Assembly: GCA_033961575.1 (NCBI GenBank)
Contig: CM066732.1
Coordinates: 94,665,187-94,729,186 of the forward strand
Direction: 5' to 3'
Source: Aselliscus stoliczkanus
Taxonomy: Eukaryota; Chordata; Mammalia; Chiroptera; Hipposideridae
DNA length: 64,000 bases
The position numbers were made by a program, and so were the translations under genes. The notes beneath the pieces are model-generated. The model did no database searches. It saw only the letters and a list, made by a program, of their open reading frames with translations, and was not told the DNA's origin. How positions within the stretch are numbered: the stretch's first letter is position 1; each line of letters starts with the position of its first letter. Shown piece by piece: positions 25,405 to 37,030 of the stretch.

Positions 25405-25412
25405 TGTATGTA
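25355..25412. repeat. (TATG)n microsatellite
   Basis: A GT-rich start passes into about eight uninterrupted TATG units (25377-25410), directly abutting the left end of the palindromic mariner element. Confidence 0.9.
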
Positions 25413-25460
25413 GTGTGATCAAACAATACAGTGAATGTTTAAATAAAAAAATTTATTACA

Positions 25461-25908
25461 GGGCCGGCCGAGTGGCACATTGGTTGGGAGCTGGTTTGGG
25501 GATGCCGGCGGCCCTGGTTCGGATCCCACATGAGGGCCAGTGACACTGCCCTCTACAGCTAACAACAGCTTCACCTAGAGCTGGGCTGCGAGCCGTGGCG
25601 ACGGTGTGGGCTGCAGCCCCTGCTGCAGTGGGCTGCCATAGGCTACAGTGAGTGGCCGGCAGCCAGTGTGAGCGGCCGGCAGCCAGTGTGAGCTGCCAAT
25701 AGCCGCGGTGAGTGACCATCCAGAGGCCAGTGACCCATCTGCCTCATCCGGGAAGAGCACAGTGACGATGCCAATATGGGCCAGTGAAGCAACGTCCTCC
25801 GCAACTAGACTGAAGAACAAAAAGACAGCAACTTGTCTGTTCCCCTTCCCTGATTCCCCAACGCTGTTCCCCTCCCACAATTCCCCAAAATCTTAAAAAA
25901 AAAAAAAA
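25461..25908 (+). mobile_element. tRNA-derived SINE, A-long
   Basis: A complete long A copy with a doubled tail unit, inserted in the left terminal repeat of the foldback element. The site sequence aaatttattaca occurs before it (to 25460) and again only after the next SINE (26021-26032), so the two SINEs sit inside one target duplication. Confidence 0.9.
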
Positions 25909-25910
25909 AT

Positions 25911-26020
25911 TGGGCTGGCCGAGTGGCGCGGTGGTTAAGCACTGTCTTGGGAAGCCAGCGGCCCCGGTTCGGTCCCACATATGAGGGCCAGTGACATTGT
26001 CCTCAAAAAAAAAAAAAAAA
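25911..26020 (+). mobile_element. tRNA-derived SINE, A-short
   Basis: 'gggctggccgagtggcgcgg' to 'gacattgtcctc' plus A-run. It follows the A-long copy with only its A-tail between, so it most likely inserted into that tail. Confidence 0.88.
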
Positions 26021-26584
26021 AAATTTATTACAGTAAAAGACACATTGCCATTAATTCCCCTCAAAATACTTCCCCTCGCTTCAAATACATTTATCCCATC
26101 ATTCTTGCCACTTTCTGAAGTAGTTCTAGAAGCCCTCTCTCGTGAGTGTCTTTAGTTGTGCTGTCATGGCTGCCTCTATGTCCTGAATCATTTTGGCTTT
26201 GGGGAAGAGCCAGAAGTCACACAGTGCCAGCTCCAGTGAATCATGTGGATGAGGACACACCGTAATGTTTTTATTTGACAGAATTGCCATATACCAGAGG
26301 TGATGTGTGACACAGAGCGTTGTCATGATGGTGGATGATTTACAGCACACTTTAAAACACACCTTCTCTCAACCGTAGCTCATACCCGACTGCACTGAAC
26401 AAGTTGAAACTTGTCACACACTGTTACAAAGGTTCAAAGTGCCACTTACCATATAGAAGATCCCTGCTTTTCTGTTGGATGGCACTGGGCAGCAGCATTC
26501 ACCATATGTTTTGATCACAACAGAAAGGCTTTGTGTCACATATTACTTCTGGTACAGCAATTTCTGCCAAATAAAAACATTACA

Positions 26585-26705
26585 GGGCCGGCCAAGTGGT
26601 GCGGCAGTTAAACGCTGGCTTGGGAAGCCAGCGGCCCCAGTTCGGTCCCACATATGAGAGCCTGTGACACTGCCCTCAAAAAAAAAAAAAAAAAAAAGAA
26701 AGAAA
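26585..26705 (+). mobile_element. tRNA-derived SINE, A-short
   Basis: Complete A-short copy in the right arm of the foldback element, with tail A-run and AGAAAGAAA. The duplication aaaaacatta lies at 26573-26582 and 26706-26715 and splits the transposase remnant. Confidence 0.9.
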
Positions 26706-27299
26706 AAAAACATTATGGTGTGTCCTCTTCCATCTTATTCACCAGATCTAGCACCGTGTGACTTCTGGCTCTACCCCAAAGTCAACATGACCATGAAAGG
26801 AAAACGTTTTGAATCAATTCAGGACATTGAATTGATTCAGGTATACATTCTGAATCGCTGGCAGTCATGAGAGCGCAACAAAAGACACTCACAAAAGAGG
26901 ACTTCCAGAATTGCTTCAAAAAGTGACAAGAAAGATGGAGTAAATGTGTTTGAAGTGAGGGGGAATATTTTGAGGGGGGTAATGGCAATGTGTCTTTTAC
27001 TGTAATAATTTTTTTCTAAACATTACATATTTTTTATTACACCTTATATGTATGCAGTGCACATCTGTGTGTATGTATTTACAGAGAAGTGGACTGGAAA
27101 GAAATTTAACTCAATACTAAAAATCTTAATTATTTTATCTCACTTTTATTAGATGTTTTTGTATTTCCTGAATTTTTTATAATAAACATGTATTAATTTC
27201 ATAAGCAGAAAAAGTCAATTTTTTATTTTAAAAAAAAAAGATAATTATTCTACCAAGGCTATTTTTGTTCTGCTGTGACAATGTAACTCTCTATACCCA

Positions 27300-27470
27300 A
27301 AAGGTATTGGCCTGAAGGTTGGATTTTAGCCCCTGTTCTACTGATATATAACAAGCTGTGTACTTTTGAGCAAGTTACTTTCGCTTTCTGAGTCTCAATT
27401 TCTTCTGATAAAGTTTCTTCATACTCTATATCTTATGAGTCTGTAATTCTCTATAGTTAGGCCTAAGGAT
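27300..27470 (+). mobile_element. MIR-like fragment
   Basis: 'aacaagctgtgtacttttga', 'gcaagttactttcgctttct' and 'gagtctcaatttcttctgat' correspond to the central part of MIR. It is diverged. Confidence 0.45.
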
Positions 27471-29842
27471 ATGTAACATCTTTCCTCAGTCATGGTCTCT
27501 GATAGCATAACCATATCGTTCAAATATTTGAAGGATAGCATATAATGAAAGCAGAGGCTAAGAGGAAGCAAGAAAAGTAGTCATTGACTCTGGCAAAAGT
27601 TGCCCAGTGACATATTTAAGAAGCTCTGTGGTGCCAGGAGAGGTTCTGTTGTCACATCAACATACCAACCAGTACTATCTGTTTTCACAATCAACAGCAG
27701 ATAACCTTGATTCCTATAATAGAAATGTTTGAGTAGACTCTCTGACCATCTATATTGTTTCAACATTTCTGAGTCACACAGAAATGTTTTTATTCAGCAA
27801 AAGTAAAGTTCAGTTCAGTAAAAGCTCTCAAGATATGCACAAATATCTAAAAAGCCACAAAAAGAGAACTGTGCCTGAGGTCAATAGATATTTGTTGATT
27901 TGACTAATTGATTGCCAAGGGATTCCAAGTTTATCCTTAGAAAAATATCTGTGATGTTGACTGAGCCAACAGGGGTCTTTGAAGTAAAGTAAACTCATTT
28001 CCAAAAGCCAAATACAGAGGAAATTACTCACATATTCATAAGTTATCTGATATGCAAATAAGGTATGAGTTAAGGGCAATAAAAATACAAACCTGCCTTA
28101 ATTAAGCTAGCTTGCCCTGTGCTTTCAAGCTAACACTATACTTTTCAAAAGCCTACTGCTATTTCCTATCATTAGATAGATCATTTGCATGGCAGTACTA
28201 AAAATAGGGGGGTGGGAAATCTTTCAGCCAGTTTGTTTTTATCATCTTGGAATATTGTCATGAAATGAAAAAAACCTTGACTACAAAGAAAGCTTAACAT
28301 GGCGTGGGGGGCGGGGTGTATACATATAAACTCCAACATAATCTGTAAAATACAAATGGCAAGAATTCCCCAAAATTGATTGGGAATGATTGATAGGTTA
28401 ACATTAGAAGCAAGAAACTCTGAAGTAACTTCTTGTTTATTCCTCAGTCCAGGTTTCCATGCTATTAAGATTGGCATAGTATTATAGTTTTTGGAAATGA
28501 ACAGATGGCCAATAAGATTTCTGTGCTTGTGACTGGCATACATAAAAAATTCCTAGATTCCTGCCTTCAACCTGTATATTAGGTAATTTGAAGTCAATTG
28601 GACTGCATGGCCATTGTTGGAACTCTGCATATCCCTGAACTCAACAATAAAACATCTTTTAAGATTACTTGTCAAACAATGTTTTATATTTCTTCAGGTT
28701 TAGCTAATGCTGAAACAGGAAAAGGCAAAAAACAATTAATTGTTGCTGTCAGCAATAGTATGTATGCTCTTGGCAAGAAAAGAGATAAATACAACTACAA
28801 TTTTCCCAATCAAATGTTTGTTGATATTTTTTGTTGTTCTTACCAACTTGTGCACAACTGAATCAATATTTTAAGAACAAGAAAATAAATCAAATTAAGG
28901 AGGAACTTTATATTCAATAAAACGACTTGCTTTGAGAACAAAGAAATACCTCTTGTCAATGAGAGCCATTTCTGTAGACCCTCTCCCAATGAGAAAAAAA
29001 AAAATCTAACCATACACTGGAATTCTAGATTTAGTAAGACTGATTGCACGAGAGATGAATAAATTACCCTTCTTTGCAAGAGCCAAACTGAACAGAATTT
29101 ATTATTGAATCCAGTTGGTAAGGATTTAAGAAACTGAATGCGTACGTAACTCCTATAACTTAAATATTGCTGGAGAAATCTGGAATTTAACACAGCTACA
29201 AATAAGAACTATAGTACTAAATTATGGAACCTCACTCAATTTTATGGCGGGATTTACAATACGTGGAAAGAACTAACTGATTTGGTGGAGGGTTAGAAGA
29301 TGGGTGCAGAAAGGTATGCACAGGTAAACCACAGATCTTAAGGGGAAAAAAACGCTTCAATTAGTTCTCTTTGCTAAGATGAAATGAAAATAAAAAGCAG
29401 ATGTAAAAACTATAACCACATGATGTGACTCACATTACAGCAATAGCAGTAATATGCCATGCTTTTTTCTGAACGTGACCACATGCTTTACTTTACACTA
29501 TGGAAATTGGATACGTAAAAGCCAACTCTGCTTTTAAAACATTGCCATAAAGTTAAGAGCCAGGACAGGGTGTCTATATGAGAACATCATAATCAGCAAG
29601 CTCACAAGGAAAAGAAGGTTTCCTCTCTGCCTCTTTCACAACCAACACTTGCTTAATCTCTGAGTCACAGTTCTGGGATCCCACAAATTATTCTGACTCA
29701 GGTACATTTATCATCCTGGGCTCATGTGCCTACCAACCTAGCACCTTCTAGTTGCCATCGGTGCATTAGTCAGAAAGTCTGCATGTGTCCACTTGTTTGG
29801 GAAACTGTTTTCTTGACCAAAATTTCAAAATCGCCAAATTAA

Positions 29843-29915
29843 TTTTTTTTTAAAGATTTTATTGGGGAATCAGGGAAGGGGAACAGACAAGTTACTGTCC
29901 TTTTGTTCTTCAGTC
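29843..29915 (-). mobile_element. 5'-truncated SINE A-long tail
   Basis: Only the last ~70 bp of an A-long copy are present, reversed: 'aaagattttattggggaatc' then 'gaacagacaagttactgtcc'. A perfect 18-bp duplication, tcaaaatcgccaaattaa, lies at 29825-29842 and 29916-29933, so this was a truncated insertion and not a decayed full copy. Confidence 0.88.
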
Positions 29916-30359
29916 TCAAAATCGCCAAATTAATTTTTTAAACAGCATGTCTTCATCAAAGAATCTTTTCTTTCTCTGTGCTCCCCCAGCATACACTTTC
30001 TCTGCTTTTCATAAGATCCGTTCCCATATTGTGGTACTTTTTGCTTCATTGACGATCACAGCACAAGTTGTCCTGTGTTTACATCCTACGCTGCAGTATC
30101 CCACAAGCTGCTGTAAGGTCAGAAATGGAGCCACATACTGATCTGGATACTTCAAACCTCCTATGAATAAGCAGGCAATCGACTGCATTTCGATGGCCTG
30201 TGCAGGGACTAGACAAGGAACATGAATGCATGCGGTGGGCCTCGAGGCTGTCGGTACAGCAGGAAATGTGGATACTGTAGCCAACTGGAGAGTCTGTGCT
30301 CCAGGTAAAGCAGCAGGTGCTACTCAGCTCAGTCCTGTAGTTGGCCAATCAAGGATTCA

Positions 30360-30545
30360 GGCCAAATGCTGCCAAATTTTCTCATTTTTCAAGAGAAACT
30401 AGAAATTTGGATTTTTATATCAGTTCACCCGATTTTTAAATGTTGGCTAAAAAAAAAGAGTGTGAACCCTATCTGGGCTAAAGGAAACCTACCAGTGCGC
30501 CAAATTTGCCCTGCAGGCCACCAGCTTTGAAATTCCTGCTGTATA
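30360..30545. mobile_element. Possible hAT-type DNA transposon end
   Basis: 'gccaaatttgccctgcaggc' then 'caccagctttga' resembles the ends of old hAT elements ('...ggcccgcgggccaccagtttg'). This is recognition by phrase only, with no paired end identified. Confidence 0.3.
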
Positions 30546-30599
30546 GCAACAATCTTCTTCTGGGCCTCTGACCCCTTCTGCCTCCTCCTTCCCCTCTTG

Positions 30600-31090
30600 T
30601 TCCTTACTTGCGGAAATGCACTTTCTTGCTATTCCTTCTGGAAGTGCTTTCTCTCTGTTCTCTGAATCACCACAGCACTTTGCTTATTATAGCCTTTCTA
30701 TTGTGCATCTTGTAGCACAGTTATCTACTCAAATGTACAATCTGTGCCTCCCACAAGGAAATAAATTCCTTAAGTCACATTATTATATTATTATTATTAT
30801 TATTATTATTATATCATTGGTTGAATTCTGTGTCAGACATTGTGCCTAGCATTTTATATACATTAACTCATCTACCCTTTAAAAGGACCCTAAAGAATAA
30901 TATTATTATTACTACTTTACAGAGGAGGAAGCCGGGGTCTGGAGTGTTTCTAATTAATGCCCAAGTCCTCAGAACTTGAAGCGAAGCTGTACACTCTGCA
31001 ATTCTGTACTTGCCTGATTTATCTTTAAGTGCTCTATAATTCCTTGCACACAGTGAGCACTTGATTAATATGTGTTGAATTGATTATCAA
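30600..31090 (+). mobile_element. L2/MIR-type ancient repeats with (TTA)n
   Basis: 'ctgtgcctcccacaaggaaa' and, at the end, 'cacacagtgagcacttgatt' plus 'aatatgtgttgaattga' have the shape of an L2 3' end. Between them is a MIR-like block ('gacattgtgcctagcatttt', 'actttacagaggaggaag'). A (TTA)n run of about 9 units lies at 30780-30811. Confidence 0.45.
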
Positions 31091-32548
31091 AACACAGAAA
31101 TTTTGTATTCCACTTAAAAGATGTTTTTTCTTAAGGAGCATGGAGACAAATTACTGATGAGTTAATAAGTTGCAGAAGGGTTAAAAATAAAAATACCATG
31201 AATATTCACTATGAATATTTGTGGTTGAGCAATAGATTGGATCCTATTCATCAGCTGAATAGATACACTAGGTTTATCTGTGATACTTTTCAGTGTATTT
31301 ATTCAAAAAGAATTCCCATCCAAAAATAATATCTGTAAAATAATTTGTCAGGTTAGCATTTCTGGATTGAAAATTCAATGTGCAGTGCTGGTTTCAGTTA
31401 GAAATGAGGAAATGCCAAGAGGAAATTGAACAAAAACTCAAAAGATATTTTTTTTTTGCATGCAAGAAGCATTAATTATTTCTTTTCAAGAACTAATGCT
31501 ATATTTCTGTTTCTGCATCCATTGGGAGTCCCAAAATGCAGTTTTCTCTTTTTTCTCTAAATATATGTTGTTTCACATAAAAATATATAATCTCAGTATT
31601 TAACAACTAAGTAATGTACTGGCTTTCCCTTTTATTATCTTTTAAATATTTTATTAGAACCACAAATGTAAACTCTGAAAATGTGACCTAGATGATGATG
31701 ACAGAATCTGACCATAGTCATGCTTTATTTGAAGTCCTACTAGCTAAACAAATCTCTAAATTCTCAGTCTTGCTTTCAAGAATAACATTTGACAACTATG
31801 AAAAAAGACATTTGCTATCTTTAGGACCATTATTCAGCTTTGAGATATCAACTACCCTGGAAATCTAACAACAACAACAAATCAGCTGTAACATGAAAAG
31901 AACAAATCATATCCCTGAACAATCTGATTCCCTCATCTTGGCTCCCTCATTTTTGAGAAATGGCACCCAGTAACAAATAAACTGGCGAAGTAATTAGGGT
32001 CAAAGTCCTGGGGTATGTTTGGGTGGGGACAGAGATTCCAGTCCTCTGTTTTCCAAGAACTCTGATCCCAATCCAGGAATTGATGGTTTCCGCTACCATC
32101 ACTGTTGCTGTGTAAAAGACTCAGAGCAGCTGTGCCTGACCCTTAAAAACATAACATAAGGAAACTGAGTTGGCTCCATAAAGGTTTGCCAGTGACTAAA
32201 CTTTCTTTCGAACATTTTAACACTACTCTTTTCCCCTGAAGTAGTCTCAACTGGCCCAAAGCCAAATCCCTAACCGTCAATTGATAGCTTGAAGAAAAGA
32301 GTCACTATAAAGCAGAATTATTACCTATAGACTACTGATATTCAAATCTTTTCAAGGGCCAAGAAAATCACATGCATCTAAGATTGTACAGAAAATGATT
32401 TGGAGAAGTGTTTACAAAACTGGCAGAGGATTAACAGAACAATATTATGACCTGCCATTTTCTCTTCAGGTGAAAACTACCACCCAACCCCAAACCAGAT
32501 CCCATTAAGCACTGAAATAGAGGGGGGAGAAAAAAATTTTACTTTCCT

Positions 32549-32688
32549 GGGCTGGCTGAGTGGCGCGGTGGTTAAGTGCTGGCTTGGGACACCAGCGGCC
32601 CCGGTTCGGGTCCCACAAATGAGAGCCAGTGACACTGCCCTCAAAAAATTAAAAAATTTAAAAAATCAAAAATAAAAAAGAAATTTAA
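32549..32688 (+). mobile_element. tRNA-derived SINE, A-short
   Basis: Complete A-short head with an unusually long AT-rich tail. Duplication of the type aaaa(a)tttactttcc lies on each side (to 32547, and 32690-32705). Confidence 0.85.
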
Positions 32689-32866
32689 AAAAAATTTACT
32701 TTCCCAAAGCTGCCATTATTCTGTTTTCTACACCGTCTACTAGCTTTGTAAAAGAATATTTGAGGGAACTATGGAAAGAGAGCGAACACATTCATTTCAA
32801 AACCCACACAGTAGAGAAGTCACCAACCTAGTAAGTTTCACTGTGTAATGTTAAATTAAAAGACTA

Positions 32867-33013
32867 GGGGCTGGCGGAGTGACTAAGTTGGTTAAGAGCT
32901 CGCTCAACAGTGCAAACTCTGAGCAACAGTGTCACTGATTCGATTCCCGGCCTAAGCTGAGTTGCAACTGAGCTGCCACCACGTGGCAGGATGGCTCACC
33001 TAAAAAAAAAAAA
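32867..33013 (+). mobile_element. tRNA-derived SINE, B type
   Basis: 'ggggctggcggagtgactaa' to 'ggcaggatggctcacctaa' plus A-run. The internal B-type signature 'gagctgccaccacgtggcag' is intact. Flanks are too A-rich to define a duplication. Confidence 0.82.
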
Positions 33014-33178
33014 AGGGCTAGAAGAATGCGGCAAAATAAGAGACAAGTGGCTGCCATTGCTAATAGCCATAAATAGAGAAATAAAATAAAAAATAAGGTT
33101 CTGCAAGGACTAATGAATGTTATATCAATTTTCTTTCCTCTCCTCTCTCCTGATCATGATCAAGAATTAGCTTAAATC

Positions 33179-33330
33179 TGGGGCCAGCCAAGTGGCTCTG
33201 TTGGTTAAGAGCTCACTCAAGAATGTGAGCTGAGCTCTAAGCAACAGCAGTTCGATGCCCAGCCCAAGTTGAGCTGCCGCTGAGCTGCCAACGGGTGGCA
33301 GAATGGCCCAGCTAAAAAAAAACAAAAAAA
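33179..33330 (+). mobile_element. tRNA-derived SINE, B type
   Basis: Complete B copy. A perfect 18-bp duplication, caagaattagcttaaatc, lies at 33161-33178 and 33331-33348. It sits 272 bp from the FSIP1 exon at 33603, on the donor side, inverted relative to the gene. Confidence 0.93.
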
Positions 33331-33539
33331 CAAGAATTAGCTTAAATCATAAATAAATAACAATATAAGTATTTCCTCAGTGACCCCATCCCAGCAAACT
33401 GCCTACTGAAATAAAAATGAAAAGTAGTGGCAGTTACCAAAGGAAAATACGCACTGTTATGGAAATTACTGTCACTGCAGTGGTAGTCATGGGGACAGCA
33501 CCTGGGAAGGAACCTCTTGAGTTATTGAACAGGTTATCA

Positions 33540-33761
<222 letters not shown>

Positions 33762-34610
33762 CTAGGAGGAAACGAGGCTCGTCAGGTCATTCCCATGCTA
33801 CATTTTCCCCAAACTATACCTTTCAGACTGCTATATCAACACTCAGGACTTCACACCAACAAACAAAACAAAATAAAACAAAAACCCAGAATTAACATTG
33901 GGATAGTGAAAGAGAAAAATTAAATAGTTTATAGTTTCATTATCTGTCAACTCTGTATAAAGTATCTTCTTATATGTTGTGGGGTTTTTTTCCCCTGTGG
34001 AATAAATCTCTTATTCTCACAGTCTGGTTCTAATAATGTCCTCATTTCTCCGCTTTGAAAAAATGACTGTGATGTGTTGAACAGGGAGAAATCATGCTTA
34101 CCCTACAATGGACATGGTCTTTTCAAAATACCTGAAAAGTAACACAGGATCTATATATAAACTCAGTTGTTTGGATTTTGAGCTTAATTAGTGATCTAAC
34201 TCCTCGGTCAACTAACACTAGTTTCATAATAAATTAATACTCATTCATGATATTCATTCATAAAATGAATGAATTCATTCATAAAGTCTCATATTAAGTG
34301 CCTACTATGTTGTGGGCATTAATTTGGGCACTCATGATTCAATACGAATTTCACAAGTTTCTGTCTCTTGGCAGCAACAATTTTAACAAGGCGTAAATAA
34401 AGCACACTAGTAAGCCCAAGGCACCACGGGAGCCAGGGAGGATCATCTAACCTGTTAGTTGAACAGGAAGGGACAAAGTGGTTGGAGAAGGCTTCCTGGA
34501 GGAGGTAATCAATCTTAATCAAAGAAACAAAATGACTGACAATGCACTTTAAAACAGGCTGGTGAAGGCAAGACTGGAGGCAGAAAACTCAGTTAAGAAG
34601 CAAAAACCAT

Positions 34611-35886
34611 CTGGTCCAGGACTTTTGTTTGTTGGGAATTTGTTCATTACTGATTCAATTTCCTTGGTAGTAATCAGTCTATTCAGATTTTCCATTTCTT
34701 CTTGAGTTAGCCTTGGAAGATTGTATGCTTCTTTCTAGAAAATTATCCATTTCTTCCACATTGTCTAATTCGTTGGCATATAGTTGCTCATAGTATTTTC
34801 TTAAAATTTTTTGTATTTCTGTGCTGTCGTCACTTCTCTTTCATTTCTGATTTTATTAATTTGGGTCCTCTCTTTTTTTTTTGATGAGTCTGGCTAGAGG
34901 TTTGTCGATTTTGTTTATCTTCTCAAAAAAACAGCTCTTTTCATTGATCTTTTGTATTTTTTTTAATCTCTATTTTGCTTATTTCCACTCTGATCTTTAT
35001 TATTTCCTTCCTTGTACTCCCTTTGGGCTTGTCTTGCTGGCCTTTTACCAGTTCCCGTAGGTGTAAAGATAGCCTGTTGATTTGAGATTTTTTCCTTGTT
35101 TCTTTACATAGGCCTGCATTGCTATAAATTTCCCTCTTAGGACTGCTTTCACTGCATCCCATAGATTTGGGGTTATTGTGTTTGCATTTTCCTTTGTCTT
35201 GAGATAGCTTTTGATTTCTCCCTTGATCTCATTTGTGACCCACTCACTATTTAGTAGCATGTTATTTAGCCTCCATTTATTTGACAGCTTTCCCGATTTC
35301 TTTTTATAATTGATTTCTAATTTCATAGCATTGTGGTCAGAGAAGACACTTGATATGATGTCAATTTTCTTACATTTATTGAGACTTGTTTTTGTGGCCT
35401 AACATGTGGCCTATCTTGGAAAATGTTACATGTACACTTGAGACGAACGTATATTCTGCAGCTTTGGGGTGAAATGCTCTAAAAATATTGATTAAATCCA
35501 ACTACTCTAATGCGTCATTTAAGGCCGCTGTTTCCATATTGATTTTCTGTCTGGAGAGTCTGTCCTTGTCAGTGGTGTGTTGAAGTTCCATACTATGATA
35601 GTGTTACTGTTGATCTCTGTCTCTATGTCAGTCAATATGTGTTTTATATATTTAGGTGCTCAAGGAATAGAGTCAGTGGAACTGTAACAGCTACATATGA
35701 TGTCAGAGGGGTAACAGATTGGGGGAGGGGGGTTATCACTTTGTGAGGGGTGTAAATATCTAACAATGTACATTGTTTTGTACACTTGAAATGAAGAAAA
35801 AGGAGGAGGAGGACGAGGAGGAGGAGAAGGAAGAGGAGAAGAAGGAGGAAGGGAAGCAGGAGGGGAAGGGGAAGGAGGAGAAGGAG
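34611..35886 (+). mobile_element. L1 insertion with 5' inversion (twin priming)
   Basis: 34611 to about 35661 is reversed L1 ORF2. Read on the minus strand it runs from the endonuclease region (APKYIK type, 35650) to SPGPDG-type sequence (34620), with many stops. From about 35662 the orientation flips to forward 3'UTR ('gaatagagtcagtggaactg', 'tgttttgtacacttgaaatg'), followed by a purine-rich tail. A 16-bp duplication encloses the whole: aagaagcaaaaaccat (34595-34610) and aagaagcaaaagccat (35887-35902). The ORF2 middle and C-terminus are missing between the two segments. Confidence 0.88.
35796..35886 (+). repeat. (GGA/GAA)n purine tract, expanded L1 tail
   Basis: About 90 bp of pure G/A on the plus strand at the 3' end of the inverted L1, where the poly(A) tail belongs. 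On the minus strand it translates as Pro/Ser- or Leu-rich frames that are not real genes. Confidence 0.9.
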
Positions 35887-36399
35887 AAGAAGCAAAAGCC
35901 ATAATCTAGGACAAAAGTGATGAACACCTGAACTAAGGAATGTTTCCTGGGACTGCAGAACATAAGACAGGTTTCAGAGACACATAGGCAGTAAAATTTA
36001 CAGAATATGGAGATAATTTACTGGAAAAGTAAAGGAAAAGGAAGGACCAAGGACAAAAACTAAATTCCTGATTTTGTCAACTAGGAAGTTGGTGGTCATA
36101 TTAATTAAACTAGAGAATACAGGACAGTAGATGTGAGAAGAAAAATGATGATGAATTTGTTTGAGGCCTTGTGACATTCACAGATGTCCTTAGGATATCC
36201 ACAGATCATGTTGGGTAGTTACATATATTTTTCTGAATTCAAGATAGAGACTTGGGTTGGAAATAAGTGTTTTGGATTCACCCATCTATCTACAGTGATT
36301 AAAACTCTTGGACCATGGGAATGGGTGAGGTCACACAGGGAAGCATGTAGCACAAGGACAGGAGAATCATGAAGAACACTTTTAGAATAAAGAAGCAGA

Positions 36400-37030
36400 T
36401 GGAAGGCAAGGAAGAATTTCATACACTTTGGTTTTGTGACTCTAATACCAGGTGCATCCATCCCTAGGTGGTAACCAGAAGAAACATGCAAAAACTTATG
36501 CAGAAAGACTTCTATTTGTCTCCCTCTGACCCCCGCATCCAATCTCCCTTTCTGCTTCAGTGAAACCAAACACTGCATGAGTCTTGATAGAGGACAGGTC
36601 CCCATCAGACACTCCTCCCTACCCACTGGCAGCAAGGAGACAAGCATATGGCCTCGATTCAGCCAATCAGAAGTGAACACCCTGGACTTTGACTCATGAG
36701 GGAGAGAGAGATGCAGGGAAAGTGGGGAAATGATTCAAGGTGACAGCAGTAGCAGTGAGTATGCAGTGTGGGTAGCAGTGACGGTAACAGCAGTGATCAC
36801 CTAGCAGGAGCGTCTGATGACTGTGGTGCGACTCCTAAGTGGTGCAGCCTCTTTCTGAGACGTTTCTATGGCCATGTTTCTGGCTACCTTGGCATCTCCT
36901 GGTTTACAAACCTGGTTCTCCAAACTTCCCACTGAGTGTGTGAGCTACCCAAGTCTTCCAAGAAATTCATTTTCTATTATTTTAATCTAAGTCCATCTCT
37001 GTTTCTTGCAATCCAGAACACAGACTTATA
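36400..37030 (+). mobile_element. Possible old LTR (MaLR-like) remnant
   Basis: The 3' part 'attattttaatctaagtcca' then 'tctctgtttcttgcaatcca' and 'gaacacagact' resembles the U5 end of MaLR/ERVL solitary LTRs. Upstream contains 'cagccaatcagaagtgaac'. No partner LTR or internal gene is visible. The 153-codon minus frame at 36219-36680 is not a recognised protein. Confidence 0.35.

Larger units (their letters stand above)
25413..27044. mobile_element. Palindromic (foldback) mariner-type element
   Basis: Two arms are inverted copies of each other. The outer sequence 'ttattacagtaaaagacaca' then 'ttgccatta' on the left (26025-26053) reappears reverse-complemented on the right (26979-27008), and the outermost 'gtgtgatcaaa' pairs with 'attacacc' near 27036-27043. 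The left arm carries the transposase 3' part on the minus strand (motif LALCDFWLF near 26200-26230). The right arm carries the same part on the plus strand (YSPDLAPCDFWLY near 26735-26775, then MKGKRFESIQDIE). The centre lies around 26350-26480. TA-type flanks are likely. SINEs interrupt both arms (25461-26020 and 26585-26705). No intact transposase remains. Confidence 0.75.

Noticed and set aside
30009..30348. Minus-strand frames of about 90 codons with slightly higher GC
   Set aside because: No recognisable domain, an early stop, no poly(A) or duplication; possibly part of an old DNA transposon.
35644..35963. Leucine/proline/serine-rich frames on the minus strand
   Set aside because: They are translations of the (GGA/GAA)n tract at the tail of the inverted L1.
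36219..36680. Minus-strand frame of 153 codons
   Set aside because: It overlaps an LTR-like remnant and has no recognisable domain or in-phase splice borders.
36400..37030. Endogenous retrovirus
   Set aside because: Only a possible solitary, decayed LTR end is seen; no gag, pol or env sequence was found anywhere in the window.
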